Shown here: piece after piece, positions 34,253-42,160 of the stretch
How positions within the stretch are numbered: position 1 is the stretch's first letter
How the letters are laid out: each line of letters begins with the position of its first letter
NCBI GenBank assembly: GCA_029261035.1
Contig: JAJDCD010000025.1
Span: forward strand, 1-64,000
Source: Candidatus Omnitrophota bacterium
GTDB lineage: Bacteria; Omnitrophota; Omnitrophia; Omnitrophales; JACROU01
Reading direction: 5' to 3'
Length of the DNA stretch: 64,000 nucleotides
Made by a program: the position numbers and the translations under genes
The notes under the pieces: generated by a model
Told to the model about the DNA's origin: nothing
Seen by the model: only the letters and a program-made list of their open reading frames with translations
Database searches by the model: none

Positions 34253-35797
34253 CTATGGTTTTGGCTTAGTAGGAGCTGAAGTTTTGGGAGTAGATTCTTT
34301 ACGTCGGTAACCCTGACGATCCGAATTATTCCTTCTTTGCCCTTGATAAGACCCTCTTCGATTTGATGGCCTTTTGTTTGAATAAGTACGCTTAGCAGTA
34401 TATGGCTCAAAGGAACTCAATTTTAAGAACCGTTTTGTTTTACTAGTTACACAACAATGCTCCGCAATTCCTAAACCGTAAACCCAAATAATTTTTCCTG
34501 CGGAAATAATTAACGGAAGATACGCTTTGTCTCTTGCAGAAACTTTCTTATCAATAAAAAAGTCTTTTAATTTTTTCTTCCCCTCCATACCCAGAGACTG
34601 AAACACATCTCCTTTTCTTCTATTCCTAATGGTTAGAGGAAATTTCAATTTATCATAGTCGAAAATCTCATACCTACGATCGTCTTTCTTTACTTTATAA
34701 ATTCTCTTTTCAAACAACTCTGCCCCAAAGTTTAAATTCATTTCTTTAACAAGGATCTTCTCACCTTTTTTTAGTTGATATTGATACTGAGGAATTTCTT
34801 CTACTAGCTTTTTATTCACCTGAATTTCTTTACGCTCAAAGGTAACAACTAAATCTTGAGGTAATGAAATTTGAAAATGAGTTTTATCTACAATTCCTTT
34901 TCTTATTTGGCTCCAATGAAAATAATCCAAATCAACTTTTGGCTCGACCATTGAAATTGCTTTTTGAAAAACACGGTATTGAATAGCCTGAGGCAAATCT
35001 TCTATAATGTTTTTTTTCAAAAGCACTTCATCTTCCTTGTCAGAATTTTTAATACAACGATCAAACTGCTGTTCTGTAATCTCATCTAAAAAGCTCACAT
35101 CCATACCAATCGACTCTGGAAGCCTAGCTAAAACTTGTTTAATTCTAGGATTGTAGTTTTTTTCTATTTCTGGCATCAACTCTAATCGGACGCGGTTGCG
35201 CATAAAACGTGTGGAATAGTTAGAAGAATCAATTCGATATGTTAAATTTTCTTGCTTCAAATAACGAATAACTTCCTCTTTCTCAAGTTCAATTAATGGC
35301 CTTATAAAGGATGTCTCTGGATACTTCAATACAGGACGAATTGCTTGGAAGCCTTTCAGGCCCGCTCCACGAATCATTCTCATCAAAACAGTTTCAGCCT
35401 GATCATCCAACGTATGCCCCAAAGCAATAGTAGTAATACCTCGTCTCTTTGCTTCTCTACGAAAATATTGAAAACGGCCAATTCGAGCGGCCTCCTCTAA
35501 AGAATAACGATAGTTTCTTTGAATATCTCTAACATTTACTTTCCCTAATATGTAGGGTGCTTTTAATTGCTTCGCAAAAGTTTCAACAAATTCCTGATCT
35601 TTTTCAGCTTCTTCATCTCTAAGCAGATGATTCACATGAAAGATGCCTACTTCTTTCAACCCCAACTCTTTTTTCAGACTAAACAAAATATGGAAAAGAG
35701 CTATTGAATCAGAACCACCTGATACTCCAACATACACCGTAGAACCCGTTGGCAACATTTGATACTTTTTGAGTGTATCTAAGAATTTTTGTTTCAT
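34253..35797 (-). CDS. tilS: tRNA(Ile)-lysidine synthase with basic C-terminal tail
   Basis: TilS converts C34 of tRNA-Ile(CAU) to lysidine, changing its reading from AUG to AUA. I start it at the ATG at 35797, which has AAGGAA in good position; the frame is open 16 codons further upstream. That gives 514 residues. The PP-loop SGGSDS is at 26-31, followed by HVNH, RxxRFxxFR-like RIGRFQYFR, LGHTLDDQAETVLMRMIRG and the NRVRLELMP signature. The last 45 or so residues are Arg/Asn/Lys/Pro-rich and look disordered, beyond the usual end of the family. A CAT-anticodon tRNA lies just upstream. Confidence 0.94.
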   Translation of the reverse strand: MKQKFLDTLKKYQMLPTGSTVYVGVSGGSDSIALFHILFSLKKELGLKEVGIFHVNHLLRDEEAEKDQEFVETFAKQLKAPYILGKVNVRDIQRNYRYSLEEAARIGRFQYFRREAKRRGITTIALGHTLDDQAETVLMRMIRGAGLKGFQAIRPVLKYPETSFIRPLIELEKEEVIRYLKQENLTYRIDSSNYSTRFMRNRVRLELMPEIEKNYNPRIKQVLARLPESIGMDVSFLDEITEQQFDRCIKNSDKEDEVLLKKNIIEDLPQAIQYRVFQKAISMVEPKVDLDYFHWSQIRKGIVDKTHFQISLPQDLVVTFERKEIQVNKKLVEEIPQYQYQLKKGEKILVKEMNLNFGAELFEKRIYKVKKDDRRYEIFDYDKLKFPLTIRNRRKGDVFQSLGMEGKKKLKDFFIDKKVSARDKAYLPLIISAGKIIWVYGLGIAEHCCVTSKTKRFLKLSSFEPYTAKRTYSNKRPSNRRGSYQGQRRNNSDRQGYRRKESTPKTSAPTKPKP

Positions 35798-35914
35798 TGT
35801 TTTTCCTTGCGTTGATGACAGAGGTGAAAATCTTTCCTTTGTCAATAGAGCCTTGGCAACATGGCCTTATGGCTGACATGAGAATAAATAAAAATAAAAA
35901 AGCCTTTTAAAAAC

Positions 35915-35991
35915 TGGTAGCGGTGCAGGGACTTGAACCCCGGACACACGGATTATGATTCCGTCGCTCTAACCAGCTGAGCTACACCGCC
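35915..35991 (-). tRNA. tRNA-Met (CAT), elongator
   Basis: Acceptor GGCGGTG pairs with CACCGCT (first pair is a G-T wobble). The anticodon stem ACGGA/TCCGT holds loop ATCATAA with CAT. CCA is encoded. The position 1-72 pair and D arm exclude an initiator. The alternative is tRNA-Ile2, but the C4-G69 and C5-G68 pairs that E. coli TilS recognises are G-C here, which favours Met. Confidence 0.88.
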
Positions 35992-36013
35992 ACAATTAAA
36001 TCTTTTTCTTATA

Positions 36014-36041
36014 CCCCCCCCTGTTAAAAGAGGGGTTTTTT
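36014..36041 (+). terminator. Possible intrinsic terminator (plus direction)
   Basis: CCCCT and AGGGG pair around an 8-base loop and are followed by six T on the plus strand. No plus-strand gene lies upstream, so its role is unclear. It lacks a T run in the minus direction. Confidence 0.4.
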
Positions 36042-36057
36042 GTTATAAACGACTGCT

Positions 36058-36117
36058 GCTTGCCATACATTTCACTGTGAAGCACTTGCTTGATGTTCAA
36101 GTTCAGCATGGTTTGTA
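36058..36117. repeat. Palindromic intergenic repeat family E, copy 2
   Basis: It begins GCTTGCCATACATTTCACTG and ends CAGCATGGTTTGTAG. It matches the layout of 23113-23174 with changes in the loop. The bases from here to 36280 hold no other recognisable feature. Confidence 0.6.
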
Positions 36118-36280
36118 GAGCTGCACGTTACTATATAGAAGATAATAGCCTATATAAACGGTTGATTTTATCATGAGGAATGTGAATAGACAAGAGGAGA
36201 AATGAGGTGGAAATAGCTTTAAGTTACTTCCATCAAACAACTTAAGCTTAAAATGGAGTGCCTCAAAAGCACTTCAAAAC

Positions 36281-36472
36281 CTAGATTTCTACCTGAAAGT
36301 CTTTGTCAAGAACGTGAAGTTCATATGCTTTCAGTATAGCTTCTTGCTTAATCCAGTTAAGGCCTGTTTGTAAATACAAGGAGTAAACATCTAAAAACTC
36401 ATCCTGTTTTTCTTTGATATTTTTCTTTATGTCTTTTTTCGGTTCAATTTTTACTACTAAGTTTCCATCCAT
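36281..36472 (-). CDS. Small protein of unknown function (63 aa)
   Basis: I do not recognise this protein. It is highly charged (KIEPKKDIKKNIKEKQDEF) and mostly helical in appearance, with no signal peptide or membrane segment. It begins 31 bases after the stop of the larger unknown gene at 36504, with GGAGGGT just upstream of its ATG, so the two are probably one operon and may work together. Confidence 0.65.
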   Translation of the reverse strand: MDGNLVVKIEPKKDIKKNIKEKQDEFLDVYSLYLQTGLNWIKQEAILKAYELHVLDKDFQVEI

Positions 36473-36503
36473 GACAACACCCTCCGTTTACAATGCCCTA
36501 GCC

Positions 36504-37283
36504 CTATTTTTCTCCCAGCAAAAAATTAAAAGCCGGATCTTTTTGTTTGATCGCCTCAATTAGAACATGAATTCTTGCAACCAAATCTGGATTCGAATCT
36601 TCTAACCATTTTGCATACAAATCCAAAAACTCATTCATCAATTCTTTATACTCTATATCTTGCTCAAACTTCTCTAACGAACCTACAAAATGCTTAAAAT
36701 CATCATCTTGAAATTGGTTCATGAAATGAAAATAGTCTCTTCTTGTTTGCTTTAGAAGATCTCTATAATCATCAAAATGATCTGCAATTTTAATTAACAC
36801 ATCTTTAACTGCTGTTTTTTTTCTATAAATCTTTTGATTATAAATTGCTGCTTCTTGATAATAGTTAATCGCGTTCTGAGTAAAATACTCTTCCGGTTGC
36901 TCTATCTTTAATTGCCCAAACCGTATTGTTCCCTTTACGTTTTGAAATACACCTAATTGAATCAACAAATAATCTGCATTTGCTTTATAAATAAAATACC
37001 GTACATGCCGGTCATTTGAATTTTCTATCAACATTCGAATGTCTGAATCATAGATGGACAAGTATTTAGCCACCATCGTCTGATAAGTTTGTGTTGCAAA
37101 AGCCAACATTAAATGAGCTAAATAAACATTCACATCTTCATCAAAGCCATTTTTATTAGAAGGAGTTACAGAACTATTCCTTGAACGAATGAGCGATTCT
37201 AGAAGAAAACTAATCGCAGATTCCTTCTCCTGCTTATCCAAATTGAAATAAGTCTTTATATCCTTATCCATCATCTTATCCAA
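36504..37283 (-). CDS. Conserved-looking cytosolic protein of unknown function (259 aa)
   Basis: I cannot assign a family. The sequence is all-helical in appearance, soluble, rich in Tyr/Asp/Lys and Phe, with phrases such as DEDVNVYLAHLMLAFA, RYFIYKANADYLLIQLG and NYYQEAAIYNQ that hint at TPR-like or helical-hairpin packing. There are no catalytic motifs or Cys clusters that I can see. The upstream ORF start contains two in-frame ATGs (MDKMMDK), and the exact start is open. It forms a pair with the 63-residue gene downstream. Confidence 0.7.
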   Translation of the reverse strand: MDKMMDKDIKTYFNLDKQEKESAISFLLESLIRSRNSSVTPSNKNGFDEDVNVYLAHLMLAFATQTYQTMVAKYLSIYDSDIRMLIENSNDRHVRYFIYKANADYLLIQLGVFQNVKGTIRFGQLKIEQPEEYFTQNAINYYQEAAIYNQKIYRKKTAVKDVLIKIADHFDDYRDLLKQTRRDYFHFMNQFQDDDFKHFVGSLEKFEQDIEYKELMNEFLDLYAKWLEDSNPDLVARIHVLIEAIKQKDPAFNFLLGEK

Positions 37284-37531
37284 CCTGTAGCTCTTGAGGA
37301 GCTATGTAATTTAAACTCTTTAATAAAGTTTTTTTATCCTTAAATTAACTTCAATTTAAAGCTAACATGACATATCTGGAGTGTCAAACAAGGTGGCTTT
37401 GCCTAAAGAGGGCTTGGGAGATTAGTTATATTACATAACTTATTAATAACAATAGATTTACGGAAATATCAAAAAATAAAGCTTTGCTTCTTAAATGCCG
37501 ATGATATAAATCAGCAGAGGAGAGATTAAAT

Positions 37532-37603
37532 ATGGGTATTTTAGAGTTTTTTCAAATATTTTTGATGGTTTCACTAATCATGTTTCTGAGCCTGCTCGAG
37601 TAA
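37532..37603 (+). CDS. Candidate 23-residue membrane microprotein
   Basis: ATG at 37532 has AGGAGAG 7 bases upstream, one of the better ribosome sites in the window. It encodes MGILEFFQIFLMV, then SLIMFLSLLE and stop: one hydrophobic helix with acidic residues near both ends. It is the only plus-strand candidate between two minus-strand genes. TTGCTT and TATAAA with a 15-base spacer precede it. Whether it is translated is unknown. Confidence 0.4.
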   Translation: MGILEFFQIFLMVSLIMFLSLLE

Positions 37604-37647
37604 TCATTCCCTAGAAATCTGTTCCGCAGCTCACGAGACACAAATCC

Positions 37648-38430
37648 TTAAACTTCCAATTCTGATACTTTGTTTTCTCTTATAAAAATTTGGCTTTTGC
37701 TTAGAAAACGTTCTGTCTTTAGAGGCCTATCTAATCGATAATGGATGAATTCACGTATCACTTTCTCTATAGCTCTGAGATGGGCTGAGTCCGCTAAAGG
37801 CTCCATCACATCCTGAAAAACCCTAGAATTCAAATCACGAAGCAATTCCAAATGCTCTTTTTCTAAATTCCATGCATTCGTTGAATTAATTGGAGAGTCC
37901 AAAAAAACAACCCCTCCTTGTTCAGAACTCCAAACAATTTTGTGTTCATCTGCATGTTTAACATCGATCTCTTTCCCAAAGTTAGGAAACCAACCAACCT
38001 CCTTGAGAAATCTTAATTCGAAATAAAGAATCCAAAAATAAAAAACATCTTTCTCCATATTTTTTAATGTACAATAAAAGGAATCATAAATATTTTTGGA
38101 TATTTGATGAGGTTCAAAAGTAGCATCGACAAGCTCTGCTAAGTAAGCTCCAAAGACTAAATTTCTAAAAGAAGATCTCGAAGACAACATTGGATCTTGA
38201 AGGAACGATTCGGATAATAAATGGAGTTCTGTTTTTTTCTTTTCATAGAAGACAACATTCAGCTGATTTAGTATTTCAAAATGCACTAAATCAGAAGACG
38301 ATTCCTTCCGAACTCCTTTAACAACAACTTTTACTTTTCCAAAATCTCGAGTGAACAGAGTTACAATCAGAGATGTGTCTCTAAAATCCATTTTCTTCAA
38401 AACTATAGCTTCTGTTTTATGAATAGCCAA
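37648..38430 (-). CDS. recO: DNA repair protein RecO
   Basis: RecO works with RecF and RecR to load RecA on gapped DNA. I start it at TTG 38430, where AGGGAG lies 6 bases upstream, giving AIHKTEAIVLKKMDFRDTSLIVTLFT after the initiator, the normal OB-fold opening. About 260 residues. The four-Cys zinc site found in many RecO proteins is not there; the matching region (FPNFGKEIDVKHADEHKIVW) has no Cys. The helical domain and C-terminal YRLDRPLKTERFL are typical. Confidence 0.9.
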   Translation of the reverse strand: MAIHKTEAIVLKKMDFRDTSLIVTLFTRDFGKVKVVVKGVRKESSSDLVHFEILNQLNVVFYEKKKTELHLLSESFLQDPMLSSRSSFRNLVFGAYLAELVDATFEPHQISKNIYDSFYCTLKNMEKDVFYFWILYFELRFLKEVGWFPNFGKEIDVKHADEHKIVWSSEQGGVVFLDSPINSTNAWNLEKEHLELLRDLNSRVFQDVMEPLADSAHLRAIEKVIREFIHYRLDRPLKTERFLSKSQIFIRENKVSELEV

Positions 38431-38465
38431 GCAAATCTCCCTGAACAAAATTTAAAATTAAAAAG

Positions 38466-38610
38466 TATAAAGAAAAAACCATAATTTAAAAACCAAAATT
38501 ACTTCTCTCTGTCTTAATGTCATTTGGATCCACTGTCCTTTAGATCCTTCGCTTCAGTCAGGATGACACTTTAACTTACTTTTTTTAATTTTTATCTATG
38601 GTTTTTATTT
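38466..38610. repeat. Family C repeat copy 2 with inverted flanks
   Basis: The core at about 38520-38568 reads GTCATTTGGATCC...AGATCCTTCG...CAGGATGACAC, the pattern also seen at 25401-25440. AAAAAACCATA at 38475 and TATGGTTTTT at 38597 form longer inverted flanks around it. No gene lies in this gap between ybeY and recO. Confidence 0.55.
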
Positions 38611-38614
38611 TTGA

Positions 38615-39118
38615 TTATTTATTTTTCACTAAATGACAAAAGATTCGGTCTTGCATTAGAAACATTTTCTTTTTAGCTTCAGGCTCAACATCATCATAAC
38701 CTAATAAATGGAGTATTCCATGAATAATACAGTAATACAGCTCTTCCTTAGGTTTCTGATTATATTGCTTTGCTTGTTTACATACCTGATTCCAACATAC
38801 AAATACATCCCCCAATAACCTAGATGCCTTTACTCTTGTACCTTCATATTGACTAAAAGAAATACAATCCGTATCTGAAGGGTCATTAAAAAACTCTCGG
38901 TGCAGCTTCTTCATTTTACTAGAGCCCACAATATAAACAGAGACTTCGTATTCTGATTTTTTTAGATAAAATAGAACATCAGCAATAAACTCAGCAACCT
39001 TCTCTTTAACGAAGGGCCACTTTGCTGAACTGATCTCGACGTTGATCTTTGGGAGTGTTTTCAAGGTTTTTTTCTTCATCTTTTTCTGGGTAAGGAATTC
39101 GAGTATGGTAAACCGCAA
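38615..39118 (-). CDS. ybeY: Endoribonuclease YbeY, variant zinc site
   Basis: YbeY is a metal-dependent RNase for 16S rRNA maturation and ribosome quality control. The signature is HGILHLLGYDD: the first two zinc His are present and the third position, normally His, is Asp. The reading frame is 167 residues; the conserved part begins at INVEISS (residue 25), so the real start may be an internal ATG near 39079 or TTG near 39061. Even then it overlaps the 3' end of pgpH by 55 or more bases. The phoH-pgpH-ybeY order is widespread. Confidence 0.9.
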   Translation of the reverse strand: MRFTILEFLTQKKMKKKTLKTLPKINVEISSAKWPFVKEKVAEFIADVLFYLKKSEYEVSVYIVGSSKMKKLHREFFNDPSDTDCISFSQYEGTRVKASRLLGDVFVCWNQVCKQAKQYNQKPKEELYYCIIHGILHLLGYDDVEPEAKKKMFLMQDRIFCHLVKNK

Positions 39119-41231
39119 CTAAAGTTCTAACAAAACTTTTTCTAATAAAATCGATGTCTCGAATGGTTAGCTCTGACTCATCAAATTGACCATCTTTTAA
39201 CTTATCAAAAATAATTTTTTCTACAAGTATTTCTATTTTTTCTTCATTGTATTCTGGCATAGATCTTGATGCCGCTTCTATAGAGTCCGCCATCATCGCA
39301 ACTGCTGTTTCTTTCGACTGGGGTTTAGGGCCAGGATATCTAAAATCATTTGGATCCACCTCTTCACCTGTTTTTTTATTTTCTAATGCCTTACGATAAA
39401 AGAAATAAACAACTCCCGTCCCTTGATGCTCTGGAATAAAACTAATAATCTTATCCTTTAGTTTATATTTCTTAGCCAAATCTATTCCGCCTTTAACATG
39501 ATTTAAAATAATCATCGTACTCATTTCAGGACTTAAATCATTATGTTTTGTTTCTTCCTTCTTGTGCTGATTTTCTGTAAAATAATCCGCCTTAGCCATC
39601 TTCCCTATATCATGAAAGTAACAGCCAACACGAGCTAAAAGAGCATTGGCTCCTATCACCTTACAAGCTTCTTCAGAAAGGTGGCTTACAATTAAACTAT
39701 GGTGGTAAGTCCCAGGAGCTTCAATAACCATTTTTTTCAAGAGAGGATGGTTTAAATCTGAAAGCTCTAAAAGGGTAATGTCTGTTGTTAAATTAAATAA
39801 GTGTTCGAATAAAGGCAATAACAAACTAAATAAAGGCGTGGTTACAAGCAACCCGCTAAAAACACCAAGCAAAGCAATGGAGAATGCGTCAGATAGATTG
39901 CTTCCTTGAAAAATCATCATTGCAAAAATGATCAAAGCTTGAGAAAAACCAACACAAAGCCCTACTGTCACAAATTGAATTCTTTTACGAAGTCCAATTA
40001 CAGCAAAAATACCAATAAACGATCCTAATACACCAAAGAGACAAACTTCAACAGACCAGTCACTCAACAAGCAGGCCAACACAGACATTATCAATCCAAT
40101 TGGAAATCCAAACCGTGATTTTGTTAATGCCGAAACTAAAAGAGCTGCCAAAGGTATGGGCAGCAAGTAAGGATTCCACTCAAAAAATAAAATGAATTTA
40201 CAAGATGCCAAAGTAACAAACAAAACTGAATGAATTAAAATTAAATATCGCAAAGAAGAAACAATCTTCTTTTCAAAAACAACTAAATAAGCAACTAAAA
40301 ATATAAATAAAAGAAAAACAACAATCGCTTGAGAAAATGCTTTTTTCAAAAACTCTCTGCTTTTAGTTTGTTTCTGAATAACTTCAAGAGCGTTTAAACC
40401 TTGCAACGTCACTCTACGCCCTCTTAGAATAACCATCTCTCCTTTTTTAATTTCTTCTACAACTTCTGGAACGCCCCCTCCCGCTTCCGCTTTCTTTTCT
40501 TCCATCCTTTCTTCATTAAAAGACAAGTTTGGTTCTAAAACTGCTGATATTACCTTAAAAAGAACCTCTCTAAGCTTCCTATCTTTTCTTAGTTTCTCTT
40601 TTAATTCATTAGCAATATTTTCTCTAACTTCTTCAATCGTTTTTAATTGGCTTAGTGCAAAAATTTCTTCTTGCTTACCTTCGACAATTTGGATCTTATT
40701 TTGAAGACTTGCCAAAATCGAAAAGCGATCCTGAGTTGTGATAATTCCTGATTGAAAAATCAGATTCAAAATACCTTCAATCTCTACTTCCCAAACCGTC
40801 AAATCCGCCTCTTCCATCAAAGTCTTAATTTCAAATTCAGAAAGAGCAGAACTGAAATTTTCGTAGAAGTAAGGCCCTAATTCAACTTCCCCATTCAATT
40901 TACTTACTCTAACTTCTTCTAAAAAATTTTTTACTTTATTAATAGCCTCTTTTCTAACATTACTATCTATTTGATATACAGGAGGAACTTGAGATATTGC
41001 TTTCTGGCGAGATAATTCTGTGGCTTGTGTGTCTACATACGAAAAATCAAATGGTGCATATATTGTTTTGGAAGAAGGAATCCCCTCCTCTAGTTGGAGG
41101 TCGGAAAAATCCTGTGTTTTATCATGGCTGAGCAAAAGCATGATTGCAAAAAATGAAATGATAAAAACAGCAATATGAGGAAGGTAATCAACCCAGCTCT
41201 GCTCTTTTTTATTCTGCGGCGTAACGTTCAT
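39006..41231 (-). CDS. pgpH: 7TM-HD phosphodiesterase PgpH (cyclic di-AMP hydrolase)
   Basis: PgpH degrades cyclic di-AMP. Layout: an N-terminal helix (about 18-35), a 260-residue extracytoplasmic 7TMR-HDED domain rich in Glu/Lys, seven membrane helices (about 300-480), and a cytosolic HD domain with TYHHSLIVSHL and the HD pair in CYFHDIGKM at about residue 540. I choose ATG 41231 over the TTG 12 bases earlier; either way it overlaps phoH. About 741 residues, family length. It partners functionally with CdaA at 27211. Confidence 0.94.
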   Translation of the reverse strand: MNVTPQNKKEQSWVDYLPHIAVFIISFFAIMLLLSHDKTQDFSDLQLEEGIPSSKTIYAPFDFSYVDTQATELSRQKAISQVPPVYQIDSNVRKEAINKVKNFLEEVRVSKLNGEVELGPYFYENFSSALSEFEIKTLMEEADLTVWEVEIEGILNLIFQSGIITTQDRFSILASLQNKIQIVEGKQEEIFALSQLKTIEEVRENIANELKEKLRKDRKLREVLFKVISAVLEPNLSFNEERMEEKKAEAGGGVPEVVEEIKKGEMVILRGRRVTLQGLNALEVIQKQTKSREFLKKAFSQAIVVFLLFIFLVAYLVVFEKKIVSSLRYLILIHSVLFVTLASCKFILFFEWNPYLLPIPLAALLVSALTKSRFGFPIGLIMSVLACLLSDWSVEVCLFGVLGSFIGIFAVIGLRKRIQFVTVGLCVGFSQALIIFAMMIFQGSNLSDAFSIALLGVFSGLLVTTPLFSLLLPLFEHLFNLTTDITLLELSDLNHPLLKKMVIEAPGTYHHSLIVSHLSEEACKVIGANALLARVGCYFHDIGKMAKADYFTENQHKKEETKHNDLSPEMSTMIILNHVKGGIDLAKKYKLKDKIISFIPEHQGTGVVYFFYRKALENKKTGEEVDPNDFRYPGPKPQSKETAVAMMADSIEAASRSMPEYNEEKIEILVEKIIFDKLKDGQFDESELTIRDIDFIRKSFVRTLVAVYHTRIPYPEKDEEKNLENTPKDQRRDQFSKVALR

Positions 41232-42144
41232 AAGCTCTAACAATATCCTTTACAAGTGAATGTCGAACAATATCTGAATCTTTAAGTTGAATAAACTTAA
41301 TGCCTTTTATCGTTTTTAAAATTTTTTGCCCCTCAATCAATCCCGACTTCTTACCTCCTGGAAGATCCACCTGAGTCACATCTCCTGTAACAACCACCTT
41401 TGATGTTTCTCCCATTCGAGTTAAAAACATCTTCATTTGCTCATGAGTTGTATTTTGACCTTCGTCCAAAATTATAAAAGAATTGTTAAGCGTACGTCCT
41501 CGCATATAAGCCAAAGGCGCAATTTCTATAATCTTTTTCTCCACATAATGATTTACCTCTTCAACATCCATCATATCGTAAAGAGCATCATAAAGAGGTC
41601 TTAAATAGGGATCTAATTTATCCTGTAAATCCCCTGGTAAAAACCCCAAACTTTCTCCAGCCTCTACCGCAGGACGAGTTAATATAATCCTTGAAACCTG
41701 ACGTTTTTTAAGGCTATCCACAGCTTGAGCAACTGCCAAATAGGTCTTTCCAGTTCCTGCGGCACCTATCGCTATCACAACATCATATTTACTCATTGCA
41801 GCTAAATACTCTTCCTGATGCTTTGATTTAGCTTTAATCAACTTTCCCTTGTGATGAAATTGAAGATTGCCATACACGGTTTTCAAAGACCCTTTTTGAG
41901 ACTCTTTAGAATCATTGTGTCCATCATCATTTTTTAAAGCCCTTAATTTATCTTTAAAGAAAGATAAAGCAGAATCCACATCTTCAGACGTACCCTTTAC
42001 AGTAAGTTTATGATTTCTAGCAGAAATTTTGACACGATATTCGCTTTCTGCGTAACGCAAATTTTCATCTAAAGAACCAAATAGCTTTATCGCTTCTTCA
42101 TCCGAGTTTAATTTTAAATACTTCGTAATTAATTCTTTGCTCAT
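41209..42144 (-). CDS. phoH: PhoH-family ATPase (PhoL/YbeZ)
   Basis: A cytosolic P-loop ATPase genetically and physically tied to YbeY in rRNA handling. The 311 residues have a small KH-like N-terminal part (about 1-70), Walker A GAAGTGKT (127-134), the RPAVEAGESLGFLPGDLQDKLDPYLRP stretch typical of the family, and Walker B SFIILDEGQN with the TRMG sensor and GDxxQVDLP. It lies 16 bases after aspS and overlaps pgpH. Confidence 0.96.
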   Translation of the reverse strand: MSKELITKYLKLNSDEEAIKLFGSLDENLRYAESEYRVKISARNHKLTVKGTSEDVDSALSFFKDKLRALKNDDGHNDSKESQKGSLKTVYGNLQFHHKGKLIKAKSKHQEEYLAAMSKYDVVIAIGAAGTGKTYLAVAQAVDSLKKRQVSRIILTRPAVEAGESLGFLPGDLQDKLDPYLRPLYDALYDMMDVEEVNHYVEKKIIEIAPLAYMRGRTLNNSFIILDEGQNTTHEQMKMFLTRMGETSKVVVTGDVTQVDLPGGKKSGLIEGQKILKTIKGIKFIQLKDSDIVRHSLVKDIVRAYERYAAE

Positions 42145-42160
42145 TAATATGATTTTTCCT

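Noticed and set aside
36014-36041. Terminator for tRNA-Met or the unknown operon on the minus strand
   Set aside because: On the minus strand the stem is preceded, not followed, by the homopolymer run, so it does not fit an intrinsic terminator in that direction.
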